Positions 46,022 to 54,480 of a stretch of DNA of 64,000 nucleotides are shown piece after piece (positions within the stretch are counted from its first letter, which is position 1; each line of letters begins with the position of its first letter). The stretch lies in the NCBI RefSeq assembly GCF_052030545.1, contig NZ_JBPDIH010000001.1, positions 496,001 through 560,000 of the forward strand. Reading direction: 5' to 3'. Origin of the DNA: CANMXU01 sp052030545. Its GTDB lineage: Bacteria; Pseudomonadota; Gammaproteobacteria; Enterobacterales; Alteromonadaceae. A program made the position numbers and the translations under genes. The notes beneath the pieces were generated by a model that was not told the origin of the DNA, searched no databases, and saw only the letters and a program-made list of their open reading frames with translations.

Positions 46022-47284
46022 CTAAAATAGAGACTTTCTGGCTTGTTCGAGTGTTTCCGTTAGCTGATAAACATTACCGTCTTGTAAAAACTGTCCGAAC
46101 GCCTTAACTGCGATTTTTTCAAACTCAGGCGCTGTTGCCCGATCAAAAAAGGGCGATACATCGGCGGCATGGCTAGCAATTTCAAAACCTTTTATTGAAA
46201 ACTTATTGTTAAACTCGCTACTTTTATTATTGGCGGGCAACATATGATATTGCTCGGCAATGTGCTTTTGTGCCTCGCTTGTTGCTAAAAATGTTAAAAA
46301 CCGCTCGGCCTTTAGTTTGTTTTTACTGTGCTTACTAATAAAAAATACCAGCGTGGGTGTGCTTTCATAACGTGGTATATCGGCCATTTTTGGAAATGCC
46401 ATGTACTGGGTATTATCGATTAAAGCTTGTGACACTAAGTCACTTGATAAGCGTTGGCTCATAAAGAAAAACGCAAACCGTTGGCGATGAAAAAGCGGCA
46501 AACTGTCTGACCAGCGCATTTTGTTATAATCATAATTAAAAAAGCCACGCGCAATTAAATCCGCCCATAAATTCAATACATGTTGAATACGCGGGTCGTG
46601 ATAATTAATTCCACCTGCAATAATTTCATTAAACAAGCCAATGCCGTACTGGCGTAAAATAAAGTATTCAAACCACGCGGTTGCGATCCAAGGTTGCTTT
46701 TTTGATGCATTAAAAGGGGTAATGCCCGCTTCTTTGAGAGTTTGGCAATACGTTATAAATTCCTGCCATTGCTGCGGCACTTCACCAAAACGCTCAGTTA
46801 ATGATGTTTTATAAAAAAATCCCCAAGTTGCTTTCACATAAGGCAAGCCATAAATTTGTCCTTGGTATGAAACCCAATCAATCAATTTGGTGGAAAATTG
46901 TTCCTCCCATTGGTGTTTTTGCCATAAATGAGAAATGGAATGAGCATAGCCAGCTTTTATTTGCTGATGGAAGCGATGTGAGGCGTGTGCGTATAAAATA
47001 TCAGGGCTGTCGATACCATCAACAAGCCAGCGATTATTCAATTGCTCAAATTCATCATCTTTGGTGTATTTTACGATTTTAACTTTTATACTTGATTGTT
47101 GTTCAAATTGTTGAATAAGTGGGAAGAACGCTGCTTTTGCTGCAGGACTAATATGAACAGAAAGGCTAATCGTATTGTTGTCGTTAACGCTATTATCTGA
47201 GGGCTGCGCAAGTGCTAGTAATGAAAATAAAACCAAATAAGCGTATGTGAATAAAGCGATGATATAACGCTTAATTTTATTCAT
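46022..47284 (-). CDS. Extracellular sugar-binding protein (ABC solute-binding family 1)
   Basis: 420 residues with signal peptide (cleavage after ALA). The fold is of the maltose-binding type: IQQFEQQSSIKVKIVKY, SPDILYAHASHRFHQQI, YGLPYVKATWGFFYKTSL, APFNASKKQPWIATAW-like region and FLTFLATSEAQKHIAEQYHMLP. It would bind an oligosaccharide. No ABC permease or ATPase is next to it in this window, so it is an orphan, perhaps a sensor partner or served by a distant transporter. The start ATG is followed by a basic and hydrophobic signal. Ligand unknown. Confidence 0.83.
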   Translation of the reverse strand: MNKIKRYIIALFTYAYLVLFSLLALAQPSDNSVNDNNTISLSVHISPAAKAAFFPLIQQFEQQSSIKVKIVKYTKDDEFEQLNNRWLVDGIDSPDILYAHASHRFHQQIKAGYAHSISHLWQKHQWEEQFSTKLIDWVSYQGQIYGLPYVKATWGFFYKTSLTERFGEVPQQWQEFITYCQTLKEAGITPFNASKKQPWIATAWFEYFILRQYGIGLFNEIIAGGINYHDPRIQHVLNLWADLIARGFFNYDYNKMRWSDSLPLFHRQRFAFFFMSQRLSSDLVSQALIDNTQYMAFPKMADIPRYESTPTLVFFISKHSKNKLKAERFLTFLATSEAQKHIAEQYHMLPANNKSSEFNNKFSIKGFEIASHAADVSPFFDRATAPEFEKIAVKAFGQFLQDGNVYQLTETLEQARKSLF

Positions 47285-47404
47285 ATTATTTGCCTAAAAT
47301 GTAAGGGAAAAATACGGCAAAAAAATCCATTTATATGCTGCTTATTATAAAAAATAGCTTATTATTGCTACAATTGAGAACAATCACCCGATCTATTTTG
47401 GTTA

Positions 47405-47639
47405 GGGTCTGTTGATCTTTTGTTTTCTGCTAGAGACTAATTTTAAAGATAACAAGGCAAAAAGGTGCCTTGAAAAATAGTCTCTCGGTGTTGCCAACAG
47501 GGGGTAAGTGCTTAGGTTATGCTTGGAACTAATAATCGGTATTCAATGTGCATTTGGAATAACTAAATTTTACATTAAGTGCCGTTATCACCATATTTTT
47601 AAGTGCAACACAGTTCTAAACTGGAAGAGTAACAGACCC
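47405..47639. mobile_element. TA-flanked miniature inverted-repeat element (235 bp)
   Basis: GGGTCTGTT at 47405-47413 is inverted at 47631-47639, and a TA dinucleotide flanks each side (47403-47404, 47640-47641), as expected for a TA target duplication. The left end continues GATCTTTTG, sharing TGTTGATCTTT with the element at 53745. Inside is a hairpin, AGAGACTA/TAGTCTCT (47432-47485). No transposase coding is present. It occupies most of the 393-bp gap between the solute-binding gene and the next lipoprotein, and I saw nothing else there. Confidence 0.65.
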
Positions 47640-47677
47640 TAGTATTTATTAAGTTTTACAAGTTTAAGGAAATGAAT

Positions 47678-48115
47678 ATGCAATGGCTTAGAGCTATCTT
47701 AGTTTTATCTTCAATAACACTATTTTCTTGTGCATCTACCGATGCTGACGAACCTATGGTGAGTGTCGAAAACGATCCTAGAATTGGTGAAGAAGTGAAT
47801 CAGGCTTGTTTTATTCGCAGTATTAATGGCTGGAGTAATGTCGATAACGACGACAAAGCGCTGATTGTGACACTGAGTCGAAGAAATCAGTTTAAGCTGA
47901 ATTTATCAGGCCCGTGTGATGCAAACTGGGCGATGTACCGCATTGCTATTATCGGTAAAACTGGCTCATCGTGTATTCAACGTGGCGACCGCGTAAAAAC
48001 TGACGCAGACACGATGCGCGGTTTAAGCTGTATGATCACAAGCATCAACGAATGGCACCCTGAAAAGCTCGAAGAAATGAATAAAGAGCAACAAGAAACT
48101 GAGCAAAGCAAGTAA
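47678..48115 (+). CDS. Small lipoprotein, DUF6491-like
   Basis: 145 residues from ATG 47678, chosen because AAGGA lies 7 bp upstream; an ATG two codons earlier would be too close to it. The signal peptide ends with LFSC, a lipobox. The mature part (CFIRSINGWSNVDNDDKALIV, SGPCDANWAMYRIAIIG, CIQRGDRV) fits a DUF6491-type lipoprotein with conserved cysteines that may pair. The function is unknown. The C-terminal tail is charged and Gln/Glu-rich. A good terminator lies 112 bp downstream. The upstream miniature element ends 38 bp before the start and may have brought in or moved the promoter. Confidence 0.65.
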   Translation: MQWLRAILVLSSITLFSCASTDADEPMVSVENDPRIGEEVNQACFIRSINGWSNVDNDDKALIVTLSRRNQFKLNLSGPCDANWAMYRIAIIGKTGSSCIQRGDRVKTDADTMRGLSCMITSINEWHPEKLEEMNKEQQETEQSK

Positions 48116-48227
48116 TTATTGTTGCGTTAAAACTAAAATTAGCATCACTTTCATGTGACTAATATCAAGGCTAGAGTATTGTTTTAAATATTGTTTTAAC
48201 TGTTTTTTAAATTATATACTTTAACTG

Positions 48228-48268
48228 TAAAGGCTTAACTGAATGTATCGGTTAGGCCTTTATTTTTT
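48228..48268 (+). terminator. Terminator of the DUF6491-like gene
   Basis: TAAAGGCTTAAC/GTTAGGCCTTTA (48228-48239 with 48251-48262; one G-U pair) with an 11-nt loop and a following T-run. Confidence 0.8.
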
Positions 48269-48423
48269 ATAACAAATTTTATCGTATAGCTTCCTATTGA
48301 AAAGAGCGTTAACCCTATCGCTAGGTCATGGTAACTGGAAATGCACTGCGCCAATTGCCCTTAATCACCATTAACCAGATAAATAATTAAAGTCCGAGGT
48401 TAGTAATAACCTCGGACTTTTTT
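48269..48423 (+). ncRNA. Candidate small RNA between two tandem terminators
   Basis: About 155 bp lie between the preceding terminator and a second, perfect terminator, with no open frame of note. A free-standing, strong terminator without a gene ahead of it often ends a small RNA. I could not pick a clear promoter; an AT-rich stretch near 48270-48290 is possible. It could also be a back-up terminator that shields imuA from readthrough. The rest of the 448-bp gap (48424-48539) is AT-rich and leads to the LexA box. Confidence 0.35.
48389..48423 (+). terminator. Perfect 14-bp-stem terminator upstream of imuA
   Basis: AAAGTCCGAGGTTA/TAACCTCGGACTTT around GTAA, followed by TTT. Confidence 0.9.
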
Positions 48424-48539
48424 ATCCTGCTTAATTTGAACCGCTTTTACCAACAGTCAATTTTGCTAACTAATTGTTAATACGTTGAATTAAAATTTAT
48501 TAAACATAGGCACTAGAAAATTATTATTTTTAAATTATA

Positions 48540-48555
48540 CTGTATATAAATACAG
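48540..48555. promoter_or_regulatory. LexA (SOS) box of the imu operon
   Basis: CTGTATATAAATACAG matches CTGT-N8-ACAG with an AT-rich centre, as in strong E. coli-type SOS boxes. It ends 8 bp before the imuA ATG, so LexA would block initiation or early elongation. Confidence 0.93.
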
Positions 48556-48563
48556 GTGTTTTT

Positions 48564-49244
48564 ATGAATAATTTAATCGAACAACTCCAGCATCGACATT
48601 TAGTTTGGCAAGGTCGTAGCAAAGCCCCTTTAGCGACAGGTGAGTCGACAGGTTACGCTGAACTTGATCAATATCTTGATGGTGGCTTTCAACAAGGCGT
48701 TACTGAAATACAAAGCGCTGCTGGCATTGGCGAGTTGCGCTTACTGCTGCCGATGTTAACTCGCGCCATTGAAGAGCAACGCTTGATTGTGTTTATCGCG
48801 CCACTTGGCATTATTAGTGCACAAGTGTTGTCGGCGCAAGGTTTTGATTTAAGTAAAGTTTTATTGGTGTATCCTGAAAAGCAGCAAGAAAGCTTATGGG
48901 CGGCAGAGCAGTGTTTACGCAGTGGTGCTTGTCATAGCGTTATCATGTGGACCCATCAAGCGCTTGAAGTTCACCAAGTGAAACGGCTGCAGGTGGCCAG
49001 CGAAACCGGCAACAGCCGACAGTTTATTTTACGCACCAATAAAGCGGAATCGCTGTCGCTCCCTTTTGATTTAAGTCTGTCATTACAGCCGCACGCCCAA
49101 GGTGTTTCTGCCAGCATTAATAAACGCAAACGCGGCTGGCGCACAGACCATTTTATTATCAATATGGCAAAACATTGGCCGAGGCTTACTCAAGCACCTC
49201 TACCTGATAATGTCGTGCAGTTTTCTAAGGCGCAAGCAGGTTAG
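48564..49244 (+). CDS. imuA: SOS mutagenesis protein ImuA
   Basis: 226 residues of the ImuA (SulA/RecA-related) family. The N-terminus LWQG-like segment and TGYAELDQYLDGGFQQGVTEI match RecA-like ImuA proteins; the phosphate-loop position reads AAGIGELRLL and lacks the GK[ST] of a working Walker A. In other bacteria ImuA interacts with RecA and ImuB in damage-induced mutagenic DNA synthesis. A LexA box lies just upstream. imuB starts one base after its stop codon. Confidence 0.9.
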   Translation: MNNLIEQLQHRHLVWQGRSKAPLATGESTGYAELDQYLDGGFQQGVTEIQSAAGIGELRLLLPMLTRAIEEQRLIVFIAPLGIISAQVLSAQGFDLSKVLLVYPEKQQESLWAAEQCLRSGACHSVIMWTHQALEVHQVKRLQVASETGNSRQFILRTNKAESLSLPFDLSLSLQPHAQGVSASINKRKRGWRTDHFIINMAKHWPRLTQAPLPDNVVQFSKAQAG

Positions 49245-49245
49245 C

Positions 49246-50652
49246 ATGACCTTGTGGCTCTATCTTCATTTTCCAGCCTTGCAGCTTGATGTTATGTACC
49301 AACAAGCCGGGAAGGAAATGCAACCACTGGTTATTTTTGATGACAAAATAAATGAAGTGGTGCAACTTAATGCCCCCGCATTAAGCGAAGGGGTAAAACT
49401 AGGCATGGGTTTAGGCACTGCCTCATCGTTATGCCGCTCATTGCAGGTTAAACCTTATCAGCAAAGCACAGAAAATCGCGCGCTAAAACGCATCGCCCAT
49501 TGGTTATATTCAATTACGGCAGATATTACTTTATATCCACCGAATGGTTTACTGCTTAAAGTCACTAGCATGCTGACCTTATATCAAGATTTAGCCCATT
49601 ACTGGCAGCAGTTATCACAGCATTTACAGCCGTTAAATCTTCACTATCAATACGCGACAGGGTATTCGCCATATGCGGCGCGCATTTTAGCCAGACAAGG
49701 GCTTAATGGCATTTCTGACGATGAGCAAGCATTACTGCGCCAAATTAAGCTGCAGCCTTTAGCTTGTTCAGACTTAGCCAGTCAAGTGATCACACGTTTA
49801 CATAAAGTGGGTGTGCGCCACTTTGCAGATTTACTGGTGTTGTCATTTACCGAGCTTGCGGCGCGTTTTGACGTGGAGGTGGTTAATTATATTGGCCGTT
49901 TAACTGGGCAAATACAGCACCCCGTTACTGCTTATATACCCCCTGAACATTTTGAGCACTATTTAGAGCTATATTACGAAGTGGTTAACCTGCAACATAT
50001 CGAAAAACCGTTGTTGAAACAGTATCGATTATTAGAGCAATATTTAAGGTTGAAAGATAAATTAGCGGCAGCGCTTGATATTGTTTTTCACCAACGTGAT
50101 GCGGATGACTTTGTGCTGGTGGTTAGCGCCGCAGAAGGAGAATATCAAGCAGAAAAATGGTTGCAGCTTAGTCAACTGGCATTAGAGTCGGTTACCTTAA
50201 CTGCACCTGTGACCGGTTTAACATTAAAAGTGAAACGCTTAATGAGTAAATACGCGCAGCGGCGTGATTTATTTCAAGGAGCACAAGGCAGCGTTTCGGC
50301 GAAAGGACTTATCTCGATACTCAGTGCAAAACTCGGAGAAGAGCGCGTAAAAGGCATTACTACCGTACAAGACGATCGACCAGAATTTGCTAATCAGTTG
50401 TGCACGCCTTTTTCGACTGAAATAACCAGCCGCGTTGAGCAAAAGCTGCGACCCAGCGTTTTACTGCCATCACCACTGCCATTAAATGAACAAGTGCAGG
50501 TTATTCCGTACCCTGAACGCATCGTCACTGGTTGGTGGGATAACCATCAAGTAGCACGCGATTATTTTATTGCCCGTAGTCAACAGGGGCGTTGGTTATG
50601 GTTATTTCGAGATAATCATCAACGTTGGTTTGTACACGGCGTTTTTAGTTAA
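49246..50652 (+). CDS. imuB: Y-family polymerase-like protein ImuB (DinP homologue)
   Basis: 468 residues. The beginning MTLWLYLHFPALQLDVM is the standard ImuB N-terminus, so I use ATG 49246, one base after the imuA stop, not the frame opening 48 codons earlier inside imuA. The region corresponding to the Y-family palm lacks the catalytic acidic residues, as usual for ImuB; later segments include the finger/little-finger portion (LYELVNLQHIE-like region). It acts as an adaptor linking DnaE2 to the beta clamp. Tight coupling with imuA and dnaE2 supports co-translation. Confidence 0.9.
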   Translation: MTLWLYLHFPALQLDVMYQQAGKEMQPLVIFDDKINEVVQLNAPALSEGVKLGMGLGTASSLCRSLQVKPYQQSTENRALKRIAHWLYSITADITLYPPNGLLLKVTSMLTLYQDLAHYWQQLSQHLQPLNLHYQYATGYSPYAARILARQGLNGISDDEQALLRQIKLQPLACSDLASQVITRLHKVGVRHFADLLVLSFTELAARFDVEVVNYIGRLTGQIQHPVTAYIPPEHFEHYLELYYEVVNLQHIEKPLLKQYRLLEQYLRLKDKLAAALDIVFHQRDADDFVLVVSAAEGEYQAEKWLQLSQLALESVTLTAPVTGLTLKVKRLMSKYAQRRDLFQGAQGSVSAKGLISILSAKLGEERVKGITTVQDDRPEFANQLCTPFSTEITSRVEQKLRPSVLLPSPLPLNEQVQVIPYPERIVTGWWDNHQVARDYFIARSQQGRWLWLFRDNHQRWFVHGVFS

Positions 50653-50670
50653 TGGGGAGCTTTGTGGTTA

Positions 50671-53600
50671 ATGACATATAACGAACTGTTTTGCCAAAGT
50701 AATTTTTCCTTTTTGCAAGGGGCTTCTCATCCTGAAGAGTTGATTATTCAAGCGAATTTTTTAGGTTATCAAGCGCTGGCGATCACCGATGAATGTTCAG
50801 TGGCAGGAGTTGTGCGTGCCTATAGTGCGATTAAAGAACACCAATTGGCGATTAAGCTCATTGTTGGCAGCATGTTTTGGCTCAATGACGAGTTACAAGT
50901 GATCTTGTTGTCTCCCAATCGTAAAGCGTATGCCGAGCTTTGTCGGGTGATCACCAATGCTCGGCGACGTAGTGAAAAGGGCAGTTATCAGCTACAAGAA
51001 TGGGATTTAATGTCAGTGAAGCATTGTTTACTGATTTGGCTCCCGACAGGAAAAACATGCGATCAACATTGGGGGCATTGGCTGAGCCAATATCATCAAA
51101 GCCGACTTTGGCTTGGCGCGCAGCGGCGTTTATTAAGTAATGACCAAGACTATTTGCAGCATTGCCAATTGTTGGCGCAACACCTTGAATTGCCCATTAC
51201 CGCATGTGGCGGCGTACTGTTTCATAATGCTAACCGCATTGAATTACAACATACTTTAACAGCTATTAAAGCGGGCACTAGCGTAAGTTCGCTTGGTCAC
51301 CAACGTTTATCGAACGCTGAACGGGCACTGAGATCTGTGACTAAGCTCAGTAAATTATTTGAAGCCCAATGGTTGGCAGAGTCGCAAGTGATCGCCAAAC
51401 GTTGCCAGTTTAATTTGCAAGAGCTGCGCTATGAATATCCAGCAGAATTAGTACCTAAAGGTAAAACGCCAATGGCACATCTGCGTGAATTGGTGGCTAA
51501 AGGCATTGAATTTCGTTTTCCAGAAGGTATTCAAACCGAGCTTGCACAAACTATTGAAAAAGAGCTGACATTAATTGAAGAGCTTAATTATCCTTATTAT
51601 TTTTTAACCATTCGTGATGTGGTGATGTTTGCCAAACATGCCGGGATTTTATTTCAAGGTCGAGGCTCTGCGGCAAATTCGATTGTGTGTTACTGCTTAG
51701 AAATAACTTCGGTAGACCCAAGGCAAATTAACGTATTGTTTGAACGCTTTATTAGCAAAGAGCGTGACGAGCCGCCCGATATTGATGTTGACTTTGAACA
51801 TGAACGCCGTGAAGAAGTTATTCAATATATTTACCAAAAATATGGCCGAGAGCGTACTGCTATTGCCGCTACGGTGATCACTTATCGGCTAAAAAGTGCG
51901 ATACGTGAAGTTGGCAAAGCGCTTGGTATTAACCTGACACAACTTGAATTTTTTATTAAAAATATTAACCGACGCGACAGCTCACTTGATTGGCAGTCAC
52001 AGGTGATTGAATTAGGGCTAGATCCGCAGTCAAATAAAGGGCAACAATTTATTCAGTTGGTGAATGAAATCAAAGGTTTTCCGCGGCATTTATCGCAACA
52101 CGTTGGTGGCTTTGTTATCTCAGCCGGGCCGTTATACGAATTAGTACCGGTTGAAAATGCCAGCATGGATGAACGTACTGTAATTCAATGGGATAAAGAC
52201 GATTTAGAATCACTCGGTTTACTGAAAGTTGATGTGCTAGCGTTAGGCATGCTTAGCGCTATTCGTAAGTGTTTTCAGCTGGTTAAACAATTTCATCAAC
52301 GGGAATTAACTATCGCCAGTATTACTCGAGAGCAAGACGATGCTAAGGTTTATCAGATGATACAACAGGCAGATACCGTGGGGTTATTTCAAATTGAATC
52401 GCGGGCGCAAATGAGCATGTTACCTCGGCTAAAACCTGCCAATTATTACGATCTTGTCATTCAAATTGCCATTGTACGACCCGGGCCAATACAAGGGGAT
52501 ATGGTGCATCCTTTTTTAAAGCGTCGTGACGGTATTGAGCCAATTGAATACCCCTCTCAAGCGGTGAAAGAGGTATTATCTCGCACCTTAGGTGTGCCTA
52601 TTTTTCAAGAGCAGGTGATAAAACTTGCCATGGTTGCAGCGGGTTTTACCGGCGGTGAGGCGGATCAATTACGCCGAGCAATGGCGAGTTGGAAAAAAAA
52701 CGGCAAGCTGTTTCAGTTTAAAGCTAAATTAATTAGTGGCATGAAAGCAAGAGGTTATAAGGTAGCGTTTGCCGAGCAAATTTTTAGCCAAATACTTGGC
52801 TTTGGTGAATACGGTTTTCCTGAAAGTCACTCGGCGTCTTTTGCGGTACTCGCTTATGTGTCAGCTTGGCTTAAATATTATTATCCAACGCTATTTTATA
52901 CGGCAATTTTAAACAGTTTACCGATGGGTTTTTATTCGCCATCGCAATTAATACAAGACGCTAAACGGCACCATATCAGCATATTACCGATTTGCATTAA
53001 TCAGTCAGTTTATGATCATCAGGTAGTCAAAGTGCAGGGCGGCTTAGCATTACGTTTAGGTTTTCGTTTGATCAAAGGCTGCTCAAAACAGGCGGCAGAG
53101 CTGTTAGTCAAACATCGACCTAAAGCCGGATTTCAATCGGTTAGTGAAGTAAAACGTTTAGCAATAAACCGTTATGTTATTGAGCAATTAGCCAGTGCTG
53201 ATGCCTTTCATGCCATATCAGGTGATAGATACGCGACGCGTTGGCAGATCATGAATAATGAAAACGACTTACCGTTATTTTCACCACATAACCAGAGCAC
53301 ACAAACCTCATTTGAATTTATGCCAAACGAGATGGAAAATTTAACCGAAGATTATGCCGCAACTGGGCTAAGCTTAGGAAAACACCCTATAACTATTATG
53401 GATGAAGCAGGCAAGTTAAATGGCTTTACCCGTATGATGGCGTTGAAAAACCTCGCGCATAAATCGCTGGTGTCTGTGGTTGGTATTGTGACCGGTAAAC
53501 AAGCACCAGGAACTGCATCTGGAGTTACCTTTATGACCTTAGAAGATGATACCGGCAATATTAATGTCGTTGTATGGGCGGCAACTTCAAGAGCGCAAAA

Positions 53601-53745
53601 ACAAGCCTATATGACCGCTAAAGTATTAAAAGTGACCGGCATATTAGAGCGAGAAGGCGATGTTACCCATGTCATTGCCGGTAAGCTGATTGATTTAACG
53701 GATCAGCTTGCGACGCTAAACACAAAATCAAGAGACTTTCACTAG
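50671..53745 (+). CDS. dnaE2: Error-prone DNA polymerase DnaE2 (ImuC)
   Basis: 1024 residues of a C-family polymerase: N-terminal PHP domain (MTYNELFCQSNFSFLQGASHPEE), palm with catalytic aspartates in EPPDIDVDFEHERREEVIQYI and LLKVDVLALGML, finger domain, tandem HhH region and C-terminal OB fold. It carries out translesion synthesis with ImuA and ImuB and is induced by DNA damage. ATG 50671 is preferred to the TTG three codons earlier because GGGGAG is 11 bp upstream rather than 2. The stop codon TAG straddles the end of a miniature element; before insertion it was probably TAA overlapping the next gene's ATG. Confidence 0.94.
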   Translation: MTYNELFCQSNFSFLQGASHPEELIIQANFLGYQALAITDECSVAGVVRAYSAIKEHQLAIKLIVGSMFWLNDELQVILLSPNRKAYAELCRVITNARRRSEKGSYQLQEWDLMSVKHCLLIWLPTGKTCDQHWGHWLSQYHQSRLWLGAQRRLLSNDQDYLQHCQLLAQHLELPITACGGVLFHNANRIELQHTLTAIKAGTSVSSLGHQRLSNAERALRSVTKLSKLFEAQWLAESQVIAKRCQFNLQELRYEYPAELVPKGKTPMAHLRELVAKGIEFRFPEGIQTELAQTIEKELTLIEELNYPYYFLTIRDVVMFAKHAGILFQGRGSAANSIVCYCLEITSVDPRQINVLFERFISKERDEPPDIDVDFEHERREEVIQYIYQKYGRERTAIAATVITYRLKSAIREVGKALGINLTQLEFFIKNINRRDSSLDWQSQVIELGLDPQSNKGQQFIQLVNEIKGFPRHLSQHVGGFVISAGPLYELVPVENASMDERTVIQWDKDDLESLGLLKVDVLALGMLSAIRKCFQLVKQFHQRELTIASITREQDDAKVYQMIQQADTVGLFQIESRAQMSMLPRLKPANYYDLVIQIAIVRPGPIQGDMVHPFLKRRDGIEPIEYPSQAVKEVLSRTLGVPIFQEQVIKLAMVAAGFTGGEADQLRRAMASWKKNGKLFQFKAKLISGMKARGYKVAFAEQIFSQILGFGEYGFPESHSASFAVLAYVSAWLKYYYPTLFYTAILNSLPMGFYSPSQLIQDAKRHHISILPICINQSVYDHQVVKVQGGLALRLGFRLIKGCSKQAAELLVKHRPKAGFQSVSEVKRLAINRYVIEQLASADAFHAISGDRYATRWQIMNNENDLPLFSPHNQSTQTSFEFMPNEMENLTEDYAATGLSLGKHPITIMDEAGKLNGFTRMMALKNLAHKSLVSVVGIVTGKQAPGTASGVTFMTLEDDTGNINVVVWAATSRAQKQAYMTAKVLKVTGILEREGDVTHVIAGKLIDLTDQLATLNTKSRDFH

Positions 53746-54057
53746 AGCGTGTTGATCTTTGTGGTATGAATTTAGTCCAATTTAAACGCTTTCTGATCGC
53801 GGCACTAACTTGAGGCATAGTGGTTCTACGTCTAAAGTTAGTAACAAAGAGCAGGAAGCGTTTAAATGGATCCTTGGGACAGCGTTTGTTTGCCATTTCT
53901 ACTGCGTTGCCCCACATGGATGTGGGGTAAGGTGACTTTGCAGGAGCATAAAGTCTTTATCACTCATTTATGTAGAATAACTACACGACAATCGCTCTGC
54001 CTTGTATAAATGGTAAATAATTCGCTGCAAAAACATACACCAAAGGTCAACACGCTC
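53745..54057. mobile_element. TA-flanked miniature inverted-repeat element (313 bp) inserted at the dnaE2 stop codon
   Basis: Terminal inverted repeats of about 24 bp with three mismatches (left GAGCGTGTTGATCTTTGTGG, right complement GAGCGTGTTGACCTTTGGTG) are each flanked by TA (53743-53744 and 54058-54059). A CCCCACAT/ATGTGGGG hairpin (53910-53927) marks the centre. An 81-codon frame on the minus strand inside has no transposase motif. It looks non-autonomous and would need a transposase elsewhere. It fills the whole gap between dnaE2 and the next gene. Confidence 0.75.
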
Positions 54058-54059
54058 TA

Positions 54060-54476
54060 ATGTATCATCGACAACGTGGCTCACAACATCGGCAGCAAAA
54101 AAGTCGCCGTTATTCTATTAAGAAAACATCGATTAAAGATGAGAATATTGATCGGCAAATTATCGCCATTCATCAAGCTATTGCTGAGAAATTACTCGCC
54201 GATTTAGCTTTAGTTGAACAAATAAAAAGGCGATTAGAAGCGCAGCGCGAGCAAGGGAAAATCGGTTACGGACAATTTATTAATTGGTACAGTATCTTAG
54301 AACTTATCGACCAACCGAGTGTCTTTACCAAGGCGATGATAGAAGATACACCAAAAATGAGGCGCTTACGGCGCAATACGCCGTTTGTTGGCATACTGAC
54401 CGAAGCTGAGCGAGAAGAGGCAATCAATCGTAATGCTTTAGGGTTTATCGATTCGATTGCCGTTATATTATCATGA
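54060..54476 (+). CDS. Hypothetical protein, former fourth gene of the imu operon
   Basis: 138 residues, not assigned to a family. It is strongly basic at the N-terminus (MYHRQRGSQHRQQKSRRYSIKK) and otherwise helical; residues about 35-70 contain an amphipathic helix (AEKLLADLALVEQIKRRLEAQ). No catalytic motif seen. The ATG directly follows the miniature element; removing the element restores TAATG with the dnaE2 stop, implying past translational coupling and a role in the same DNA-damage response. Today its ribosome site is poor (AAGG 13 bp upstream). It is convergent with the phoD-like gene. Confidence 0.65.
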   Translation: MYHRQRGSQHRQQKSRRYSIKKTSIKDENIDRQIIAIHQAIAEKLLADLALVEQIKRRLEAQREQGKIGYGQFINWYSILELIDQPSVFTKAMIEDTPKMRRLRRNTPFVGILTEAEREEAINRNALGFIDSIAVILS

Positions 54477-54480
54477 GCGG

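Noticed and set aside
53672..53917. 81-codon minus-strand frame across the dnaE2 end and the miniature element
   Set aside because: It has no transposase signature and spans the dnaE2 3' end; it is a by-product of the element sequence.
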